Below, piece after piece: positions 1 through 9,000 of a stretch of DNA of 19,707 nt. Below the pieces are notes generated by a model. It was not told the DNA's origin. It was given only the letters and a program-made list of their open reading frames with translations, and did not search any database. Each line of letters opens with the position of its first letter. Position 1 is the first letter of the stretch. The translations under genes were made by a program, and so were the position numbers. This stretch comes from Bacteroidetes bacterium QH_10_64_37 (GTDB lineage: Bacteria; Bacteroidota; Rhodothermia; Rhodothermales; Salinibacteraceae), in contig PXSZ01000074.1 in NCBI GenBank assembly GCA_003023105.1, positions 1 to 19,707 on the forward strand. Reading direction: 5' to 3'.

Positions 1-94
1 TCGCAGCCGTCAAGGTCGTCTTCCCGTGGTCAACGTGCCCGATCGTCCCTACGTTTACGTGCGGCTTCTCCCGCTGAAACTCTTCCTTGGCCAT
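1..94 (-). CDS. tuf: Elongation factor Tu, N-terminal 31 codons (cut by window edge)
   Basis: GTP-dependent factor that delivers aminoacyl-tRNA to the ribosome. Reading the minus strand from an ATG at 94 gives a protein starting [20 protein letters not shown] and then the P-loop G1 motif GHVDHGKT (residues 19-26), which is diagnostic for EF-Tu. The remainder lies left of the window, so completeness cannot be judged. It follows fusA after an 82-base spacer, the normal order of the str operon (rpsL-rpsG-fusA-tuf). No Shine-Dalgarno sequence is visible upstream of the ATG, as for most genes here. Identity is secure because of both sequence and context. Confidence 0.95.
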   Translation of the reverse strand, partial: MAKEEFQREKPHVNVGTIGHVDHGKTTLTAA

Positions 95-176
95 GGTGAT
101 CTGTGTGGTCGGTAAGTGGGTGTGGATTCGAATGCGAAAGAAAAGAACGGCACCAACTGGGGGATGCCCTGAACGG

Positions 177-2282
177 CTACGCGGCTGCGCCCACGACCTC
201 TTCGTCCATAATCTCGGCCGCGATTTCTTCGGGCACGGGCTCGTAGCTGCCGAACTGCATCGTGTAGATGGCCCGGCCCTGCGACAGCGAGCGAAGGTCC
301 GTGGAATAGCCGAACATCTCGGAGAGAGGCACCTCGGCAGTGATGACCTGGGCGTCGTTTCGCTGGCCCATCTGGCCGATGCGACCGCGACGGCCATTGA
401 GGTCGCCGATGATGTCGCCCATGTACTCGTCGGGCGTCACGACCTCCACCTCCATCACGGGCTCCATGAGCACCGGGCTGGCGCGGCGGGCGGCCTCGCG
501 GAAGCCGAGGCGACCGGCAATCTCAAAGGCGTTCTGGTCGGAGTCGACCTCGTGATGATCGCCGTCGTAGAGACGGACCGACACCCCTTCGAGCGGGTAG
601 CCCGCCAGCGGCCCGTCCTCCATCGCACTTTGGATGCCGCGCTTAACGGACGGAATGAACTCGGTCGGGATGACGCCACCCTTGATGTCGTTCTGAAACT
701 CAAGGTCGGTGCCCTCTTCGTTCGGACCGACCTCCATGTAGACCTCGGCGAACTGGCCGCGGCCGCCGGTCTGCTTCTTCAACACGTAGTGCTCGTCGAC
801 CATCTTCGTGATGGCCTCGCGGTAGGCGACCTGTGGCCGCCCCACGTTGGCCTCCACTTTGAATTCGCGCTTGAGCCGGTCGACGATGATTTCGAGGTGC
901 AACTCCCCCATCCCGGCAATGATGGTCTGGCCGGTTTCTTCGTCGGTGTGAACATCGAACGTCGGGTCCTCCTCGGACAGCTTCGTGAGGCCGTTGGTCA
1001 GCTTGTCCCGGTCGGCCTTCGTTTTCGGCTCGATCGCAATTCGGATGACCGGCTCCGGGAAGTCCATCGATTCAAGGACGACCGGGTGGTCCGGATCGCA
1101 GATCGTGTCGCCCGTCTTGAGGTTCTTCGGCCCCACCACCGCAGCGATGTCGCCGGCGCGGATCATGTCCACGTCTTCTCGGCTGTTGGCGTGCATAAAC
1201 ATCATGCGCCCAATGCGCTCGGTCTCGTCGCGTGTGGGGCTGTAGACGCGGGAGCCGGACTCAAGGGTGCCGCTGTAGACGCGGACGAACGTCAGCTTTC
1301 CGACGTACGGATCGGTGGTAATCTTAAACGCCACCGCGCCGAACGGCTCGTCTTCCCTCGGGTGACGGACAATCTCCTCGTCCTCGTCATTCGGATGATG
1401 CCCGCGAATGGGCGGGACATCGTTCGGGCTCGGCAGGTACTTTGTGACGCCGTCGAGCACGCGCTGCACGCCCTTGTTCTTCAGTGCGGAGCCGCAGAAC
1501 ATCGGGGTGATGTCCCGGTTGAGCGCGGCCTTTCGGATGACGGCCTCCACCTCCGCCGGCTCGATTTCTTCCTCCTCCAAGTACTTCATCAGGAGCTCGT
1601 CGTCGTACTCGGCGACGCTCTCCAGCAGGTTGATGCGCCAGTGCTTTGCCTTCGACTTCAGGTCCTCCGGAATCTCGATCTCGTCCCATTTTAGGCCCTG
1701 GGACTCCTCGTCGTAGATGATGGCCTTGCCCCGAATCAGGTCGATGACGCCCCGAAACATGTCGCCGGCCCCAATGGGGTACTGCACCGGAATCGGGTTG
1801 GCGTTGAGGCGGTCCCTCATCATCTCCAGGACGTTCTCGAAGTCGGCCCCGGTGCGGTCCATCTTGTTCACGAAGCCGATCCGCGGCACGTCGTACTTCT
1901 CCGCCTGGCGCCAGACGGTTTCGGACTGCGGCTCCACGCCGCCAACCGCGCAGAAGAGGGCAATGGCGCCGTCGAGCACGCGGAGGGAGCGCTCTACCTC
2001 GACCGTAAAGTCGACGTGACCGGGCGTGTCGATGATGTTGACCCGGTGGTCGTCCCAATAGCAGGTCGTGGCGGCCGAGGTAATGGTGATCCCCCGCTCC
2101 TTCTCCTGCTCCATAAAGTCCATGGTCGCGGCCCCTTCGTGCACCTCCCCCATTCGGTGCAGACGACCGGTGTAAAACAGGATCCGCTCCGTGAGGGTGG
2201 TCTTGCCGGCATCGATGTGCGCCATGATGCCGATATTCCGGGTCCGCTCCAGCGGAAAGCTCTCGTTTTTCTTCGTGGCCAT
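177..2282 (-). CDS. fusA: Elongation factor G
   Basis: Ribosomal translocase GTPase that moves tRNAs and mRNA after peptide bond formation and helps recycle ribosomes. The 701-residue product is the usual length for bacterial EF-G. All GTPase motifs are visible: G1 AHIDAGKT (21-28), G2 RGITI (63-67), G3 DTPGH (85-89) and G4 NKMD (139-142), followed by EF-G domains II to V, with a short Glu/Ala-rich C-terminus. The ATG at 2282 places the P-loop at its usual distance from the N-terminus. It is the third gene of the str operon, 82 bases after rpsG and 82 bases before tuf. The leader directly before the ATG carries a 9-base word repeated at a 12-base period (2289-2309), listed separately. Nothing suggests truncation or an unusual paralogue. 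Confidence 0.98.
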   Translation of the reverse strand: MATKKNESFPLERTRNIGIMAHIDAGKTTLTERILFYTGRLHRMGEVHEGAATMDFMEQEKERGITITSAATTCYWDDHRVNIIDTPGHVDFTVEVERSLRVLDGAIALFCAVGGVEPQSETVWRQAEKYDVPRIGFVNKMDRTGADFENVLEMMRDRLNANPIPVQYPIGAGDMFRGVIDLIRGKAIIYDEESQGLKWDEIEIPEDLKSKAKHWRINLLESVAEYDDELLMKYLEEEEIEPAEVEAVIRKAALNRDITPMFCGSALKNKGVQRVLDGVTKYLPSPNDVPPIRGHHPNDEDEEIVRHPREDEPFGAVAFKITTDPYVGKLTFVRVYSGTLESGSRVYSPTRDETERIGRMMFMHANSREDVDMIRAGDIAAVVGPKNLKTGDTICDPDHPVVLESMDFPEPVIRIAIEPKTKADRDKLTNGLTKLSEEDPTFDVHTDEETGQTIIAGMGELHLEIIVDRLKREFKVEANVGRPQVAYREAITKMVDEHYVLKKQTGGRGQFAEVYMEVGPNEEGTDLEFQNDIKGGVIPTEFIPSVKRGIQSAMEDGPLAGYPLEGVSVRLYDGDHHEVDSDQNAFEIAGRLGFREAARRASPVLMEPVMEVEVVTPDEYMGDIIGDLNGRRGRIGQMGQRNDAQVITAEVPLSEMFGYSTDLRSLSQGRAIYTMQFGSYEPVPEEIAAEIMDEEVVGAAA

Positions 2283-2288
2283 AGGTAC

Positions 2289-2309
2289 GTGCTCAAATTA
2301 GTGCTCAAA
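2289..2309 (-). repeat. Tandem 9-base repeat in the fusA leader
   Basis: On the mRNA strand the word TTTGAGCAC occurs twice with a 12-base period (plus-strand copies at 2289-2297 and 2301-2309) and ends 6 bases before the fusA ATG. It lies where a ribosome binding site would be, yet is not a Shine-Dalgarno sequence. The repeat is seen directly; any role in initiation or in binding a regulator is inference. Confidence 0.6.
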
Positions 2310-2320
2310 CGCTCATCGCG

Positions 2321-2340
2321 GATCGGGACGGGTCCCGATC
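2321..2340 (-). other. Perfect inverted repeat in the rpsG-fusA spacer
   Basis: Arms at 2321-2329 (GATCGGGAC) and 2332-2340 (GTCCCGATC) are perfectly complementary. As RNA this would fold as an 8-bp stem with a 4-base loop. It lies 24 bases past the rpsG stop in the direction of transcription and has no T tract after it, so it is unlikely to be a strong terminator. A role as an RNA processing site or partial attenuator between ribosomal protein and elongation factor genes is a guess. Confidence 0.55.
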
Positions 2341-2364
2341 CCTCCAGGTGCCCAACCGGCCGGG

Positions 2365-2835
2365 CTAAAACTGGAAGTGAGCGAACGCCTTGTTGGACTC
2401 GGCCATGCGATGGGTGTCGTCTTTCTTCTTCACGGCACCGCCCTCGCCCTGAGCTGCATTGACCAACTCGCTTGCGAGGCGGTTGACCATACTATTTTCA
2501 TTGCCGGCCCGGGCGTACTGGATGATCCACCGGAACGCGAGCGTGATGCGCCGCTCCGGACGAACCTCCGTGGGCACCTGGTAGGTTGCCCCCCCCACGC
2601 GACGACTCCGAACCTCGACGAGCGGGGCCGCGTTGTTCACGGCTTTCTTGAAGGTTTCCAGGCCGTCCTCGCCCGTTCGCTCTTCAATGACGTCGAGGGT
2701 GTCGTACACGATGCGTCGCGCCAGGCTTTTCTTCCCGTCCCGCATGATGGCGTTCACGAACCGGGAAACCATGTCGTCCCGGTAAATGGGATCCGGCTGT
2801 GTGGTGCGCTGCTCGGGCACGTCGTCTCGTGGCAT
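2365..2835 (-). CDS. rpsG: Small ribosomal subunit protein uS7
   Basis: Primary 16S rRNA-binding protein that nucleates assembly of the 30S head and contacts the E-site tRNA. The 156-residue product is the standard bacterial length. It shows the family stretches RFVNAIMRDGKKSLA near residue 25, VRSRRVGGATYQVP in the middle and the RMAESNKAFAHF end. The N-terminus (MPRDDVPEQRTTQPDPIY) is a little longer and more acidic than in enteric S7, in line with a halophile. It lies between rpsL and fusA in the str operon, 90 bases after rpsL. In Escherichia coli, S7 represses its operon by binding mRNA between rpsL and rpsG; a hairpin occurs in the matching spacer here (2877-2905). Confidence 0.98.
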   Translation of the reverse strand: MPRDDVPEQRTTQPDPIYRDDMVSRFVNAIMRDGKKSLARRIVYDTLDVIEERTGEDGLETFKKAVNNAAPLVEVRSRRVGGATYQVPTEVRPERRITLAFRWIIQYARAGNENSMVNRLASELVNAAQGEGGAVKKKDDTHRMAESNKAFAHFQF

Positions 2836-2876
2836 AATGGAACCGTGCTCTGGTCAATAGGAATCCAATCGGCCCT

Positions 2877-2905
2877 GTAGAGGCGTCTCGCCGAGGCACC
2901 TCTAC
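2877..2905 (-). promoter_or_regulatory. Hairpin in the rpsL-rpsG spacer, possible S7 autoregulatory site
   Basis: Arms 2877-2883 (GTAGAGG) and 2899-2905 (CCTCTAC) form a perfect 7-bp stem around a 15-base loop that can itself pair weakly. It sits in the 90-base spacer between rpsL and rpsG. In E. coli the same spacer holds the S7 translational operator, so a similar job is plausible by position only; I did not see sequence resemblance to the 16S S7-binding site. Confidence 0.4.
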
Positions 2906-2925
2906 GGTTTCTTGAACGTTTCCCT

Positions 2926-3300
2926 CTACTCGCGGGGCTTCTTCGTGCCGTACTTCGAGCGGCCCTGGCGACGATCCTCAACGCCGGCCGTGTCGAGCGC
3001 CCCGCGAACGATGTGATACTTCACGCCCGGCAGGTCCTTCACTCGCCCGCCCCGAACGAGCACAATGGAGTGCTCCTGCAGGTTGTGTCCCTCCCCCGGA
3101 ATGTAAGCGGTCACCTCGTTGCCGTTCGTGAGCCGAACGCGGGCCACCTTCCGAAGCGCCGAGTTCGGCTTCTTCGGCGTCGTGGTGTACACCCGCGTGC
3201 ACACGCCGCGACGCTGAGGACTACCCTCCAGCGCTGGGGCATCGCTTTTTTCCTGCTCGGACTCTCGTCCTTTTCGAATCAACTGCTGTGTCGTCGGCAC
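2926..3300 (-). CDS. rpsL: Small ribosomal subunit protein uS12
   Basis: Decoding-centre protein of the 30S subunit. Starting at the GTG at 3300 gives 124 residues beginning (M)[11 protein letters not shown], the classic S12 start and length. Conserved blocks are [20 protein letters not shown] (31-50), [10 protein letters not shown] (69-78) and [12 protein letters not shown] (82-93). The lysines linked to streptomycin sensitivity (K43/K44 and K88) are wild type, as is D89, the residue methylthiolated in many bacteria. The frame also has in-frame ATGs at 3336 and 3342, which would add 12 or 14 residues with Ser/Thr/Asp composition and no family match; I prefer the GTG, but the start is not proven. 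It is the first gene of the str operon. Confidence 0.95.
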   Translation of the reverse strand: MPTTQQLIRKGRESEQEKSDAPALEGSPQRRGVCTRVYTTTPKKPNSALRKVARVRLTNGNEVTAYIPGEGHNLQEHSIVLVRGGRVKDLPGVKYHIVRGALDTAGVEDRRQGRSKYGTKKPRE

Positions 3301-3406
3301 GTCGGTGTCGGTCGTTTGACTGATCGTGTCGGACATGGACATCGAGCGAAGGAAACCGCACGGGGGCAATCCTTCGTGCACACAATCGATATTTACTGCC
3401 TGCCCT

Positions 3407-3434
3407 CGAACTAGGGTCCCAAAATCGGGGCAAA
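3407..3434 (-). promoter_or_regulatory. Weak candidate Bacteroidota-type promoter for the str operon
   Basis: On the minus strand TTTG (3434-3431) is followed 17 bases later by TAGTTCG (3413-3407). This loosely resembles the Bacteroidota pattern of TTTG near -33 and TAnnTTTG near -7, but the spacing is short and the second box is imperfect. Its main support is position, about 107 bases upstream of the rpsL GTG and downstream of the ftsH terminator. Confidence 0.2.
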
Positions 3435-3498
3435 GAAGGAATGAAAAGAATTTCCCCGGCTCAGACCGCTGTGACGACCGGTCGAGAACGATCCCTTT

Positions 3499-3518
3499 CG
3501 ATACACAACTCTGTATCG
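3499..3518. other. Inverted repeat upstream of the str operon
   Basis: Arms CGATACA (3499-3505) and TGTATCG (3512-3518) are perfectly complementary with a 6-base loop. There is no T run on either side, so it is not an obvious terminator. It lies between the ftsH terminator and the str operon leader and could be a protein-binding site or chance; the stem is short. Confidence 0.35.
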
Positions 3519-3548
3519 ATTGATCGGTGCCTTTTGGTCTCACAGAGC

Positions 3549-3574
3549 AAAGAAAAGGGCGAGCTGGGCTCGCC
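3549..3574 (-). terminator. Rho-independent terminator of ftsH
   Basis: On the minus strand a perfect 7-bp GC-rich stem, GGCGAGC with loop CCA and GCTCGCC (3574-3558), is followed at once by CTTTTCTTTG (3557-3548). This is the best terminator in the window. It lies about 200 bases past the ftsH stop and before the str operon, so it would insulate the two transcription units. Confidence 0.8.
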
Positions 3575-3775
3575 TGTGCCGGACGGAGCTTTTGTCTCGG
3601 CAGTCGTTTATCATTTCAGGAAGGAGCCTACGGGACCGTCTTCTCCGGAGTTTCCGACGAGCTGTCCATTGCGTCAGATTCAGAGGAACTTCCATCTCCT
3701 CTTTCTACTCCTTCGCATATCTGGCCGGATTCGGCGGCGCCCCCTGCCTGCGCTCCCTCGCCGCCATTGCTCCCT

Positions 3776-5836
3776 TCAGCGCCCCCGCGTCTCCCATTTC
3801 CCCTTTCCACTTCCCCCTTCCCTCTTCCCTCTTCCGTCGTCCCGTCCGTTCGCCCGCACGGAAGGTTCATGCGGCCGCTCGCCCAACAGCTCCACGAGGG
3901 CGTCCGAATCGAGGACCTCTTCCTTCAGAAGCGCCTGCGCCATGTCGTCGAGCAGGGACCGCTTCTCCCGCAGCAGCTCCGTCGCCCGGGAGCGGGCCTC
4001 GTCCACGATCGCCCTCACTTCCTCGTCGATGGCCTCGGCTGTGGCGTCCGAGTAGGGCTTGCCGAGCAGGGGCGGGTCGTCCCTCCGTCCGGACCGGTTG
4101 TAGCTGAGGGATCCGATGCGGTCGCTCATGCCGTAGTCCACCACCATGGCGTAGGCCATCTCGGTGACCCGTTCGAGGTCGTCCTGCGCCCCGGTGGTGA
4201 CGCGTTCAAACACGACCTCTTCGGCCACCCGGCCGCCGAGGGTCATCGTCATTCGATCCATGAGGGCCTCCTTCGAGTAGAGGTCACGCTCCTCGGGCAG
4301 GTGCTGCGCATGACCGAGCGCCGAGACGCCCCGGGGCACGATCGACACCTTCACCACCGGATCGGTGTGTTCGAGAAACCATCCGACGATGGCGTGGCCC
4401 GACTCGTGGTGGGCAATGACTTCCCGCTCCTCGGGCGAGATGAGTTTGTTGCTTTTTTCCAGCCCCGCGATGACCCGGTCGAGGGCCTGCTCAAAGTCCT
4501 CCATCTGAATCGCCGACTTTCCGGTCCGGGCGGCGAGGAGGGCCGCCTCGTTGCAGACGTTCGCAATCTCGGCCCCGGCAAAGCCGGGCGTCTGGCGGGC
4601 CAGCACGTCGAGGTTCACCGTCTCGTCCAGAAGGAGGTCCTGCACGTGGACGCGAAAGATTTCTGCCCGGTCGAGGCGATCGGGCTTGTGGATGGCGATC
4701 TGGCGATCGAACCGGCCGGGGCGAAGCAGCGCCGAGTCGAGCACGTCGGGGCGGTTGGTGGCTCCCATGATGACGACCCCCTCGTCGGAGTCGAACCCGT
4801 CCATCTCCACGAGCAGTTGGTTGAGGGTGTTGTCGCGCTCGCCGGTGCCGCTGCCTGCCTGCCCGCGTCCCCGCGTGCGCCCAATCGCGTCCATTTCGTC
4901 GATGAAGATGATGCATGGGGCCTTCTCCTTGGCGCTCTCGAAGAGGTCGCGCACCCGGCTCGCGCCGACGCCCACAAACATTTCCATGAAGTCCGATCCG
5001 GAGATCGAGAAGAAGGGCACGCCCGCCTCCCCGGCCACGGCCTTCGCCATGAGCGTCTTGCCCGTGCCGGGCGGTCCCACCAGCAGAACGCCGGTCGGCA
5101 GCGCGCCGCCGAGCCGCGTAAACGTCCCCGGCTGCTTCAAAAACTCAACGACCTCCGCCACATCCGCCTTTGCTTCCTGCAGGCCCGCCACGTCGTCGAA
5201 CCTCACGCGCTCCGAGGCGGCATCTTCGAACAGCGTTGCCGTATTGTCGCTGAGGTCCGTCCGCTGCGCCCCGGCGGTCAACCGCCGCATGAAGAAGACC
5301 CAGATTCCGACAATCAGACCCAAGGGGAGCCCCCACAGGAGCAGCGTCTCCATCCAGTCTTCCTCCTGCGTCGCCGTGAACGCGACCGTGGGCGCGCCGG
5401 CCTCCGCAGCGGTCTCGTTGTGTTGCCGGAGAAAGGCGATCAGCTCGTGGGAACCGGGCTTGGTGGTGACGAATGCCCGTCGCGCGTTTCCGGATGCGGT
5501 GCCGAAGACGCTGTCGTTGGCCGGGGGCGCCTCGACCGCTCCTTCCTGCACCGCGTCGGCGGTGTATCTGCCTTCAATCCGCGAGCCGTTGACGATCTGA
5601 ACGCGCTCGACGTAGCCGGACTCCACGTACTCCAGAAAGGTGCTATACGCGACGGCAGCCGGGGTGCTTGCGTTCTGCCACTTGAGTCCAAAGTGGACGA
5701 GGAGGGCGACGACGATCGCCCCCCCAATCCACGGCACATACCGGGAGCGAAGAATAGACCGGAGTTGCTCCGGGCCGGAGGGGTCTCGGGACGGGTTTGT
5801 CCCGGGCTTCGACGATGTGAGCTCGGACTGCGGCAT
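3776..5836 (-). CDS. ftsH: ATP-dependent zinc metalloprotease FtsH
   Basis: Membrane-anchored AAA+ protease that degrades misfolded membrane proteins and selected cytoplasmic regulators. From the ATG at 5836 the product is 686 residues. Order: cytoplasmic N-tail, membrane segment about 33-51, extracytoplasmic domain, membrane segment about 165-184, Walker A GPPGTGKT (254-261), Walker B IIFIDE (309-314), second region of homology about 357-380, zinc motif HESGH (477-481) and a later Asp ligand near 552-553. An in-frame ATG at 5995 would add 53 residues read from the repeat-rich spacer and is unlikely. The last 27 or so residues are a Gly/Lys/Arg/Glu tail encoded by a simple purine repeat on the coding strand, atypical for FtsH. 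It lies downstream of the TPR lipoprotein gene, 194 bases apart. Confidence 0.97.
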   Translation of the reverse strand: MPQSELTSSKPGTNPSRDPSGPEQLRSILRSRYVPWIGGAIVVALLVHFGLKWQNASTPAAVAYSTFLEYVESGYVERVQIVNGSRIEGRYTADAVQEGAVEAPPANDSVFGTASGNARRAFVTTKPGSHELIAFLRQHNETAAEAGAPTVAFTATQEEDWMETLLLWGLPLGLIVGIWVFFMRRLTAGAQRTDLSDNTATLFEDAASERVRFDDVAGLQEAKADVAEVVEFLKQPGTFTRLGGALPTGVLLVGPPGTGKTLMAKAVAGEAGVPFFSISGSDFMEMFVGVGASRVRDLFESAKEKAPCIIFIDEMDAIGRTRGRGQAGSGTGERDNTLNQLLVEMDGFDSDEGVVIMGATNRPDVLDSALLRPGRFDRQIAIHKPDRLDRAEIFRVHVQDLLLDETVNLDVLARQTPGFAGAEIANVCNEAALLAARTGKSAIQMEDFEQALDRVIAGLEKSNKLISPEEREVIAHHESGHAIVGWFLEHTDPVVKVSIVPRGVSALGHAQHLPEERDLYSKEALMDRMTMTLGGRVAEEVVFERVTTGAQDDLERVTEMAYAMVVDYGMSDRIGSLSYNRSGRRDDPPLLGKPYSDATAEAIDEEVRAIVDEARSRATELLREKRSLLDDMAQALLKEEVLDSDALVELLGERPHEPSVRANGRDDGRGKREGGSGKGKWETRGR
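3786..3850. repeat. Polypyrimidine simple repeat inside the 3' end of ftsH
   Basis: The plus strand is nearly all C and T here and includes CTTCCCT repeated with a 7-base period at 3817-3835. Read on the coding strand it gives the Gly/Lys/Arg/Glu-rich FtsH tail. Similar C/T-rich tracts occur in the spacer at 5936-6015 and before yidD, which suggests the ftsH frame has run into sequence of the intergenic repeat type. Confidence 0.55.
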
Positions 5837-5876
5837 GGCGAAGAGATCGTTTATTGAACCGAAGGCAATCTGCGAA

Positions 5877-5957
5877 TAGGTGTGGAAGTATGTACGTTTG
5901 TAGGTATGTTTGCAGGGGACACCTCCGTCGCAAGCACTTCCACACCTACATACTTCC
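5877..5957. repeat. 13-bp inverted repeat with alternative pairings upstream of ftsH
   Basis: TAGGTGTGGAAGT (5877-5889) is a perfect reverse complement of ACTTCCACACCTA (5936-5948). In addition GGAAGTATGTA (5884-5894) is a perfect 11-bp match to TACATACTTCC (5947-5957), so the left arm can pair with either of two overlapping right arms. The element ends 41 bases before the ftsH ATG and would be in its leader if transcription starts upstream. It could be a regulatory leader, a small palindromic repeat or a slippage product. Confidence 0.6.
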
Positions 5958-6030
5958 ATCCTAAACCTTCCTTCTCCCACGCTCTTATCCCCCACGCCCC
6001 CTTTCCCACCCGACGGCTCGCCGGGCTACG

Positions 6031-9000
6031 TCATCTCGTGCCGCTGGAATCAGAAGAGGGCAAAGACCCCGTGGAATCCGGAGTGGGGATGGCGGTTGAG
6101 TCTCGGCGGCGCACTGGCCTCGGCGTGCCTTCGGCGGAGCGGGTGGTGTCGGAAGGACGGCGGCGCGGGCGTGCAGTGGAGTCTGAAGGCGGGGTCGAAC
6201 GAGACTCCCCTCTGGGGGCAGGGGTGGTATCCGAGGGGGCGGCAGCCACGGTGGAATCCGAAGGCGGTCCCGTCGGGGAAGGGGTCTTCGATCTGACAGA
6301 ATCGGATCGGGCCGAGTCGCGGGCGCTCGAATCCGCAGCCGCCCGGTCCTTCTTCAGATGGGCAAGAAGCGCCTGCGCTCGTTTGGCCGCGGGCGTCCCT
6401 GAATACTGCTCGGTGAGGTAGGTCAAAAGGATCTCCAGGGGACTCGTCGACCGCTTTTGCTCGGGACCCGCCTGAACGGAGTCGGGATGGGCCTGAGCCG
6501 AGTTGGGACGTGCTCGCAGCGAGTCGGAGCGTGCCTGTAGCGAATCGGGGTGTGCTCTCTGCCCAGTCTTCGAACGCACCGAGTCTGTCTCTTGCCGGGG
6601 GTGGACTGTGGTGTCACGGAGAGCAACCGGGGACCTCATTGTCGTACTGTCGGAGCGCCGAGGGGCACGGTCTTGCCGATCAACGTCCGTCGAGTCCACG
6701 CGACGACGCAGGGCTTGCGGGCCCGTTCCCTCGCCCGACGACGTATCGGGAACCGGCCGACTCGCGCCGGTGGAATCGGCCGCCATCGTATCGGAGGGGG
6801 GCTCGGATTGCGGCGTCATTCGCTTTGGGGGAGCCGGGCCAGCAGTCGTGTCGGCCCTTCGTTGAGGCCTATCCGGAACGTCTGCCGTGTCTGTCGGAGG
6901 GCGCTCCGGGGACGGTGTTGCCTCCTGCGCGGCCCCCGTCGTGTCGGCACCCGCATCCGGCCCGGTCGGCGGGCCGGCGTGGGACTGCGCAAGCGAATCT
7001 ACGTAACGCTCGAACCGGGTCCCGGGGCGACGGCTGGTGTCCTGCCGCGCAGATCGGTGGTACACCACCCCGGCGGCGAGAAGGGCGCGGGGGGCCGTGG
7101 ACGTTTCGGGGTGGGTTTTTGCAACGGCCAAGAACTTTTCGAGGGCTGCGTCGAGGTTGCCCTTCTGCCACGTTTCGTAGGCCTGCGCGTACGCGGAGTC
7201 CGCTTGGCCGGTCGTGAGATTCGACGTGGGCGTCGCGCGTTCTCGTCCAAGCTGCTGCCGGGCGCGCTTCGCGTAGGGCGTGCCGGGATATTCCTTGACG
7301 ATCTGGCGATACGCCTTCCGGGCCCCGGTCGTATCGCCCTGGGCCCGTTGGGCCTGGGCCAATCCGTAGAGGGCTTTTTTGGTCACCGGGTGCTCGCGGT
7401 CTTGCTCCAGGATCAGCAGGAACCACGTTTCGGCCGAGTCGGGGCGGGCGGCATCCCGGAAAAGCGCATTGGCCAGTCTGTACCGCGCGACCGCCCGATT
7501 CTTCTCCATCTCGGCCCGGCTCGCGGAGTCGCGCGGCACCGCTGAAAGATCGACGACGGGTCCCGAGGGCCCGCGCCCGCCTGCCTGTTGCGCCTCTCCG
7601 CCTGCTTCCTCCTCGGCGGCCGTCGACGGCCCGCTGCTGCCTTGAATGGCGTTCACCCGGCGCCAGTTGTCCACCCGGGGACGATCCCCCCACGTCTGCT
7701 CAAACTGACGGCGCCCCTGCTGCACCAGGGCCGGATCCCGATGAAAGAGAAAGCCCGCGTCGGACCCGCGCGTCTGGACGGCGTTCTGCCGGGGCTGTGA
7801 CGATTGGCCGCGCCTCGGTTCCTCCCGCGCTCCTCCCCGAAACCGTCGCTGACGACGACGCCGCGCCTGGGCCTCCCGCTTTTGCTGTTTCAGACGGCGT
7901 TTGCGAATTCGTTCAACGGCCTCCTGAAACTTAGACGACGGCATTCGGCCAAGGCGCAACAGCGAATCCATTCGGGCCACGGCCTGCGAGCGATCGGCGA
8001 GGCCCTGGTAGCGCTCCGCCTGGTCGGCGGCATCGGTAGGCGCTCGGGGAAGCATTTGGACGCCCTGATCCGTGCGCGAGCCGCCCCGGTCCGATCCGGA
8101 GGAAAGAGCCGTCGCGGCGGTGTCGAAGTGGGCCGCCGCCTGCGTAAAGTTCTCGTACGTCTCGCGGTAGAGCGTCGCCAGGTCGTAGTGAATGCGGCCC
8201 TGCACCGCCCCCCGGGGAGTGTTTTCCGCGCGAAGCACAGTGGTGAGAGTCCGCTTCGCCCGATCCGGCCGGTCTTGTGCCCGATACAGGTGCGCTCGAA
8301 CACGCGCAATTCGCCCCCGCATCTCGGGGGTGTTGTCCCCGCGCTCCAACGACTCCAGGCGGTCGAGTGCCTTTTCCGCCTCCCCCTTCCGTCCCTGCAT
8401 CTCGATGGCCCCCAGCCGGGCCGCAAACGCCAGCTGATACGTCGGGTCGTACTTCAGAACCTGCCGGTAGGCTGCCCGCGCCCCGTCCAGGTCGTCGAGC
8501 GTTTCGCGCACCTGCCCCAGCAGAAACGCAGCGCGCGCTCCTGCCTCCTCAGGAAGCGATCCCTCCAGCCCGCGCGAGAGAGCCGTTTCCGCATCCGCCC
8601 ACGTCTCCTGCCGAACGAAGAGCTCGCCCCGGACCACCCGCATCCGAGCCGTCCAGGTGCCGAAGTCGTCCTCCTGCTCCAGCCCTGTGCGCAGAGCCTC
8701 AGCGGCCTCCGAGTACTGATCGGCCGCCACGAGCGTCCGGGCCAGCCGAAATCGGGCCTCCCCCTCTCGCTCACCTTCAAGCGCAATCACCTCACGGAAT
8801 TTCTGGGCGGCCCCAGCGTAGTTCTGCTGGTAGTACCGAGACCGACCGATCAGGAGCAGTGCGTCGTCCACCCACTTCGAGTTCGGATGATTCCGGAGCA
8901 GGTCCGCACTCTTCCGGATTGCTTTTTCGAAGGCCGAGCCGCCCGACCCGGCCTGGGGATCCGGAAACACAGAAATGTACCGGGCCCGATCGATGTCCGA

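Larger units (their letters stand above)
3301..3775. other. Intergenic region between ftsH and the str operon
   Basis: These 475 bases carry no convincing gene. From right to left they hold about 200 bases past the ftsH stop with nothing recognised, the ftsH terminator (3549-3574), a 7-bp inverted repeat (3499-3518) and then the str operon leader. The rpsL frame stays open up to 3543 without family resemblance. The str promoter should lie between 3545 and 3345 on the minus strand. Confidence 0.6.

Noticed and set aside
87..1694. Long plus-strand frame of 535 codons opposite fusA
   Set aside because: It is antisense to EF-G, has no family resemblance, and long antisense frames are expected at this GC content.
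3628..3870. Small minus-strand frame of 80 codons past ftsH as a separate gene
   Set aside because: It overlaps the repeat-rich ftsH end in another frame, is low complexity and has no start context.
3527..5857. Plus-strand frame of 776 codons opposite ftsH
   Set aside because: Its His/Arg/Pro/Leu-rich translation is typical of the antisense of a GC-rich gene; ftsH is certain.
5837..5995. N-terminal extension of FtsH from an ATG at 5995
   Set aside because: The extra 53 residues are read from the inverted-repeat spacer and are Cys/Tyr/His-rich, unlike any FtsH N-terminus.
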